Source: Aphodousia faecalis
Lineage (GTDB): Bacteria > Pseudomonadota > Gammaproteobacteria > Burkholderiales > Burkholderiaceae_F
Direction: 5' to 3'
DNA length: 9,436 bases
Assembly: GCA_018712705.1 (NCBI GenBank)
Contig: DVGM01000046.1
Coordinates: 1 to 9,436 of the forward strand
The stretch's first letter is position 1; every line of letters starts with the position of its first letter. Position numbers and translations under genes: made by a program. Below the pieces are notes generated by a model. It was not told where the DNA came from. It saw only the letters and a program-made list of their open reading frames with translations, and did no database searches. Of the stretch, positions 6,563-9,436 are shown in pieces.

Positions 6563-7915
6563 TTAACTTGTCGCCAACTTTAAACTTTTGAGCGCAATAT
6601 CAATTAATCTGGACGCTTCATCCATCATGAATAACGGGATGTTGAGCAGATCTCCGTCCATAGATAAATTGTTCAGCGAAAAACGCACACGTAACGGCAA
6701 ATCGTTCGCGTGCAGAGATTTAAATTTCGCCAAACTTCGAGACTTTACATTCGTTGAAGATTTAACCTCAACCGGAACAATAATTCCTCCTGTTTCAAGC
6801 AGGAAATCCACTTCATATGATGGATTGATCATTGACCAGTACAAGGGAGACGATTCAAATTGAGTACTGAGACTTTGAAGAACCATGTTTTCAGTGAGTG
6901 CCCCTTTATGTTCACGGAAAATATCAGAGCCTTTTAAGATAATATCCGGCTCAATTTTTGACAGTCTTGAAAGTAAACCGACATCCACAACATAGACCTT
7001 AAAGGCGGCAGGATCTTCGTAGGCAGATATGGGAACACCGAAACCATTGATCCGATGAACAACTCTGACAAGTCTGGAGTCAATCAACCACTGCAAAGCA
7101 TCGCCATATTTCCTGGCGTTAGAACGAGGTTCAATAATGGAGTACTGAAATCGCTTTTGCTCTCTGGATAAAATTTGCGGCAACGTCTGCCAAATTCTGA
7201 GAATCTTTGGTGCGTCTACGCTTGTTGCGTGTGAGCGAACATCTTCTATGTAAGTCGTGAGAATATCTTGCTGAATTTTTCGTACTTCAGAAATGTTTGT
7301 GTTCAGACACCATGCGCTTACAGGTTCCGGCATACCTCCGATGATTTCATACTTTTTAAGTGCTTCGACCATTGAATCGAAAATTATGTCCGGAATCTGC
7401 TTAATTTCACCGCATTCATCCAAAAAGTTCGCTAACCCCACTGTTTCATTGTCGGCCATCAAAAATTCTTTAAAGGTCATTGGCTCAATGTCCAAGAATT
7501 CAACTTTACCGACTGGGTAGGAACGAGGTTTAGCTAAAGAAAGTCCTAAAAGCGAACCTGCGCTCAATACGTAAAGTCCTGGGCGTTTTTCTTGAAAATA
7601 TTTCAAAGAATGAATGGCATCCGGACAAGCTTGGATTTCATCCAATATGAGTAGAGAGCCATCTTCTATGTTTTTTCCAAAGATAAATGACAATGTTTTA
7701 AGAATCTCATCGGGATCTTTCGTCTGAGAAAATAGTTCCCCTAATCGTTCATCACTGTCAAAATTGAGATAAAGAAATTTGTCTGGGAAGGCTTTTTGCG
7801 CGAAATCCATCATCAGCCAAGTTTTGCCGACCTGTCTGACGCCTCGCAGAATCAATGGCTTCCTGAAGGCAGAATCTTTCCACTCATACAATTTTTTCGT
7901 AACTAATCGCTGCAT
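6563..7915 (-). CDS. AAA_14/DUF4143-family ATPase
   Basis: This 450-aa soluble protein has the usual layout of the family. An N-terminal AAA_14 P-loop domain has Walker A GVRQVGKT (25-32), Walker B LLILDE (88-93) and the family pattern VLSAGSLLGL (116-125). A central helical region follows, including the motif YEIIGGMPEPV (189-199). The C-terminal DUF4143 half includes VVDVGLLSRL (309-318). The C-terminus carries a possible PD-(D/E)XK core: E342 in ALTENMVLQ, D370 in YEVDFLLE and E383-V-K385 in PVEVKSS. These proteins are common, often multicopy, in gut bacteria and archaea, and their cellular role is unsettled. The ATG is close behind AGGA (7918-7921 on the complement), a rather short 2-nt spacing. 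No partner gene lies downstream. A promoter and tandem hairpin repeats lie upstream. No truncation or frameshift is seen. Confidence 0.92.
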   Translation of the reverse strand: MQRLVTKKLYEWKDSAFRKPLILRGVRQVGKTWLMMDFAQKAFPDKFLYLNFDSDERLGELFSQTKDPDEILKTLSFIFGKNIEDGSLLILDEIQACPDAIHSLKYFQEKRPGLYVLSAGSLLGLSLAKPRSYPVGKVEFLDIEPMTFKEFLMADNETVGLANFLDECGEIKQIPDIIFDSMVEALKKYEIIGGMPEPVSAWCLNTNISEVRKIQQDILTTYIEDVRSHATSVDAPKILRIWQTLPQILSREQKRFQYSIIEPRSNARKYGDALQWLIDSRLVRVVHRINGFGVPISAYEDPAAFKVYVVDVGLLSRLSKIEPDIILKGSDIFREHKGALTENMVLQSLSTQFESSPLYWSMINPSYEVDFLLETGGIIVPVEVKSSTNVKSRSLAKFKSLHANDLPLRVRFSLNNLSMDGDLLNIPLFMMDEASRLIDIALKSLKLATS

Positions 7916-7940
7916 AATCCTAATCCGCCCAAACCTAGAT

Positions 7941-8018
7941 GCATCAAATTATATAAAAAAATGATGCACAGACGCATCAAATTATATAAAAAATGATGCA
8001 CGGACGCATCAAATTATA
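7941..8018 (-). repeat. Short tandem array of 32-33 bp units with internal inverted repeats
   Basis: Three units begin GCATCAAATTATA at 7941, 7974 and 8006. The first two (7941-7973, 33 bp; 7974-8005, 32 bp) are nearly identical: they differ by one A in an A-run (7 versus 6) and by one A/G change. Each of these two has GCATCA near its start and TGATGC (7962-7967; 7994-7999), which pair across an AT-rich loop of about 14-15 nt. The third copy keeps only the first 13 bases and then diverges. Each ATTATA reads TATAAT on the - strand. The array lies just upstream of the ATPase gene, mostly within its predicted leader RNA. Confidence 0.85.
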
Positions 8019-8040
8019 AAAATAAATATCAAATTGGCAA
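8013..8040 (-). promoter_or_regulatory. Probable sigma-70 promoter of the AAA ATPase gene
   Basis: On the - strand TTGCCA (8040 to 8035, 5 of 6 to consensus) and a perfect TATAAT (8018 to 8013) are separated by 16 bp. Transcription would start near 8006 and produce a leader of about 90 nt containing the two inverted-repeat units. The two other TATAAT copies in the repeats (7986-7981, 7953-7948) lack good -35 boxes. Confidence 0.6.
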
Positions 8041-8050
8041 TTACGATTAC

Positions 8051-8085
8051 AGGGGAGGCAAGGCCTGATACCTTTGTCCTCCCCT
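8051..8085 (-). terminator. Terminator-like hairpin after the nitroreductase gene
   Basis: AGGGGAGG (8051-8058) pairs with CCTCCCCT (8078-8085), and after a small internal loop AAGG (8060-8063) pairs with CCTT (8071-8074), leaving a 7-nt loop. It starts 23 nt past the nitroreductase stop on the - strand. The sequence beyond it on that strand (TGTAATCGTAATT) is only moderately T-rich, so termination efficiency is uncertain. Confidence 0.65.
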
Positions 8086-8108
8086 ACTGGAAACTGTTGC
8101 TCCCGAAA

Positions 8109-8669
8109 TTACTTCGGATACCCAACCGTAAAGAGCACGATCGGTTCAAGGTGCTCGGCCAAGTTCATGGCTTTGCGAAGTTCTTCGTGATCAAATGAAG
8201 CACGAATACAGCCGGCTAATCCCATGGCTGCGGCCGCCAAATAACAACTCTGCCCCATTGTGCCTGCATCGACATAAACTCCCGTCGGGCGAGCCGTTTT
8301 TGAGCGTTCTTTATCGACCACAAAAACGATCGTTACCGGAGCTGTCTTGACATAGTCAAATTGATAAGCGGTAGAGACTTCACGCACATCCTTATCTGTC
8401 GTTTGTTCCAGACAATTTTTAGCCGCGTCATAAAGCCATGCACCATCAGCGCGCAACACGTAAGGCGTTACCGCACGCAAATCCAACGTTGAAGGAACCG
8501 TGCGACGGCCGTCTTCATCGGAAATCCCCGCACAAGCCCAAAGAAGTGTTGACAAAGCCTCTTCGTTTAATTGTTCAGTTTGGCAATCACGATTGGAGCG
8601 ACGTTTTTGAAGGGCCTGCCCCAATGTCATGTCCAATTGAAGATTCGTTTTCAATTCAATGGTTTTCAT
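8109..8669 (-). CDS. SagB/ThcOx-type nitroreductase-family protein
   Basis: This 186-aa FMN-dependent oxidoreductase candidate (nitroreductase fold, PF00881) has the short form seen in stand-alone SagB/ThcOx-like proteins. Visible features: phosphate-contacting RRSNR (23-27), LLWACAGIS (42-50), GRRTVPSTLDLR (54-65) in the place of the family's P-S-A-G region, GAWLYDAA (76-83), and the FMN/dimer segment GTMGQSCYLAAAAMGLAGC (136-154), ending in VGYPK. The physiological substrate is unknown; relatives oxidise azolines in peptide maturation or reduce nitro/quinone compounds. No TOMM precursor, cyclodehydratase or protease gene is adjacent, so peptide maturation is not supported. The ATG at 8669 follows AAAGGAG (complement of 8677-8683) by 7 nt, better than an in-frame upstream ATG at 8738 that would overlap the preceding gene. 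It lies 31 nt after the 232-aa gene, presumably in the same transcript. Confidence 0.85.
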   Translation of the reverse strand: MKTIELKTNLQLDMTLGQALQKRRSNRDCQTEQLNEEALSTLLWACAGISDEDGRRTVPSTLDLRAVTPYVLRADGAWLYDAAKNCLEQTTDKDVREVSTAYQFDYVKTAPVTIVFVVDKERSKTARPTGVYVDAGTMGQSCYLAAAAMGLAGCIRASFDHEELRKAMNLAEHLEPIVLFTVGYPK

Positions 8670-8700
8670 TTTCACACTCCTTTGTTTAAATAGAAATTTC

Positions 8701-9399
8701 TTATGCAACAAGCTCTTTGGTCTTACCTTCAGCCACACTAGCCATCGCGATATCCCAGCGCCTAACCAAAATATCCGAAGCTTTTTGCAATACCTTCACC
8801 AATGCGTTGATGCGATCGGATTCACGGGCGCCGCACGTACTGACAAAAGCAGCGCTGCCCGGAGCCACCAGGGCTGAGGTATAGAAGCGGCTAGCCGTAT
8901 CCGTTGCCACCCGAACCGGCGAATCCTCGTAAAAGTCACAGTCCAATTCAAAAAGTTTGGCGGCATCCTCCAGGGATAACGCACACATGGCATTGTCCCA
9001 TGCCCCCAGCGCACGAACCGCCACATGCACCTTGTCCCTCTTCATGGCGCTGTCACTTCTGACTAAAGCAAAAACCGGAAGACCATAAGTGATGAACTTT
9101 TTATCCGCTTTCTGAGTAAACGCTTGAAGATTTTCACAAACGTCTAAAAGGACCCAAACGCAGGCCTTCCCAAAAGTCACTAGGCGGCTGAAGCGAACAA
9201 CACCGTCGTTTTCAAAATTTTTAATTTGAAAATTCGGGATTTCTTCAGCCAATGCGCTTAAATCCTTGACTCTGTCCTGCAGCGCTTTCTTTTTTACGTC
9301 AAAGCCTTCCGATAAAAGCGTCCTCATGACGAGGACTCGGTCCGAGTCTTCCGAAGCTTTTCGATCAACCCTAGCAACGATGGCCAACTGCGGTTTCAT
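8701..9399 (-). CDS. Hypothetical 232-aa soluble protein, first gene of a pair with the nitroreductase
   Basis: I do not recognise this family. The product is 232 aa with no signal peptide or membrane segment. It alternates hydrophobic strands (QLAIVARV 4-11, ACVWVLLDV 79-87, LPVFALVR 107-114, HVAVRALGAW 125-134) with helices, which suggests a compact alpha/beta fold. The C-terminus has the segment APGSAAFVSTCG (179-190) and a long amphipathic helix INALVKVLQKASDILVRRW (197-215). Cysteines at 80, 88, 139, 154 and 189 show no metal-binding spacing that I can name. Codon use and length argue for a real gene, and it precedes the nitroreductase by 31 nt. The ATG at 9399 lacks a clear Shine-Dalgarno site; an internal ATG (residue 25) is an alternative start, but the strand QLAIVARV before it looks like part of the fold. 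Confidence 0.7.
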   Translation of the reverse strand: MKPQLAIVARVDRKASEDSDRVLVMRTLLSEGFDVKKKALQDRVKDLSALAEEIPNFQIKNFENDGVVRFSRLVTFGKACVWVLLDVCENLQAFTQKADKKFITYGLPVFALVRSDSAMKRDKVHVAVRALGAWDNAMCALSLEDAAKLFELDCDFYEDSPVRVATDTASRFYTSALVAPGSAAFVSTCGARESDRINALVKVLQKASDILVRRWDIAMASVAEGKTKELVA

Positions 9400-9420
9400 A
9401 GTATCGTGCCAAGGAAACTT

Positions 9421-9434
9421 GCGATTTCAATCGC
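9421..9434. repeat. Short inverted repeat upstream of the 232-aa gene
   Basis: GCGATT (9421-9426) and AATCGC (9429-9434) are perfect arms with a 2-nt centre, 21 nt before the start codon of the 232-aa gene at the window edge. It could be an operator or the base of a hairpin from the preceding gene; the window ends before this can be judged. Confidence 0.3.
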
Positions 9435-9436
9435 GA

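Noticed and set aside
7941..8018. Possible CRISPR array
   Set aside because: The 32-33 bp units are contiguous near-identical copies with no unique spacers between them, and no cas gene is nearby; they fit a leader or operator repeat.
8109..9399. Azoline peptide (TOMM) biosynthetic cluster
   Set aside because: Only the SagB-like oxidoreductase is present; no precursor, cyclodehydratase or protease is visible in the window.

Overview
The window looks like a chromosomal segment of a gut-type betaproteobacterium. The likely family is Sutterellaceae or relatives (Burkholderiales; Parasutterella- or Turicimonas-like). This is inferred from protein style: a Burkholderiales-type HPF/RaiA-like protein, a classical autotransporter with a C-terminal barrel, mid-range GC with an AT-rich accessory gene, and good Shine-Dalgarno sites. 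No database search was possible. Genes from 1 to about 6470 lie on the + strand and genes from 6563 to the right edge lie on the - strand, so the two blocks converge near 6470-6560.

Left block (1-3823). A small ribosome-associated HPF/RaiA-like protein ends in a clear terminator. It is followed by an M20D amidohydrolase with its own terminator. Next come two tightly linked genes, 18 nt apart: a PyrB-like carbamoyltransferase and a canonical carbamate kinase. The transferase keeps the carbamoyl-phosphate site, but the loop that binds aspartate in true ATCases is replaced. Beside a carbamate kinase this suggests catabolic phosphorolysis of an unidentified N-carbamoyl (ureido) compound to carbamoyl phosphate, then ATP. 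The M20 hydrolase may prepare the substrate, but that link is only by proximity.

Middle (3824-6562). A classical autotransporter has a Sec signal peptide, a beta-rich passenger of about 500 residues and a barrel of about 255 residues ending in Tyr. Codons 4-7 contain an uninterrupted run of ten C. Gain or loss of one C would stop translation within a few codons, so this is a strong candidate for ON/OFF phase variation of a surface protein. A hairpin at 6481-6506 separates it from the opposing gene.

Right block, - strand (6563-9436). An AAA_14/DUF4143 ATPase has a recognisable promoter (TTGCCA, 16 bp, TATAAT). Its predicted leader carries short tandem 32-33 bp units, each holding an inverted repeat. 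Upstream of it, a two-gene unit encodes an unrecognised soluble 232-aa protein followed by a short SagB/ThcOx-type nitroreductase; the unit ends at a hairpin (8051-8085). The most interesting points are the poly-C switch, the atypical carbamoyltransferase/carbamate kinase pair, and the hairpin repeats upstream of the ATPase.
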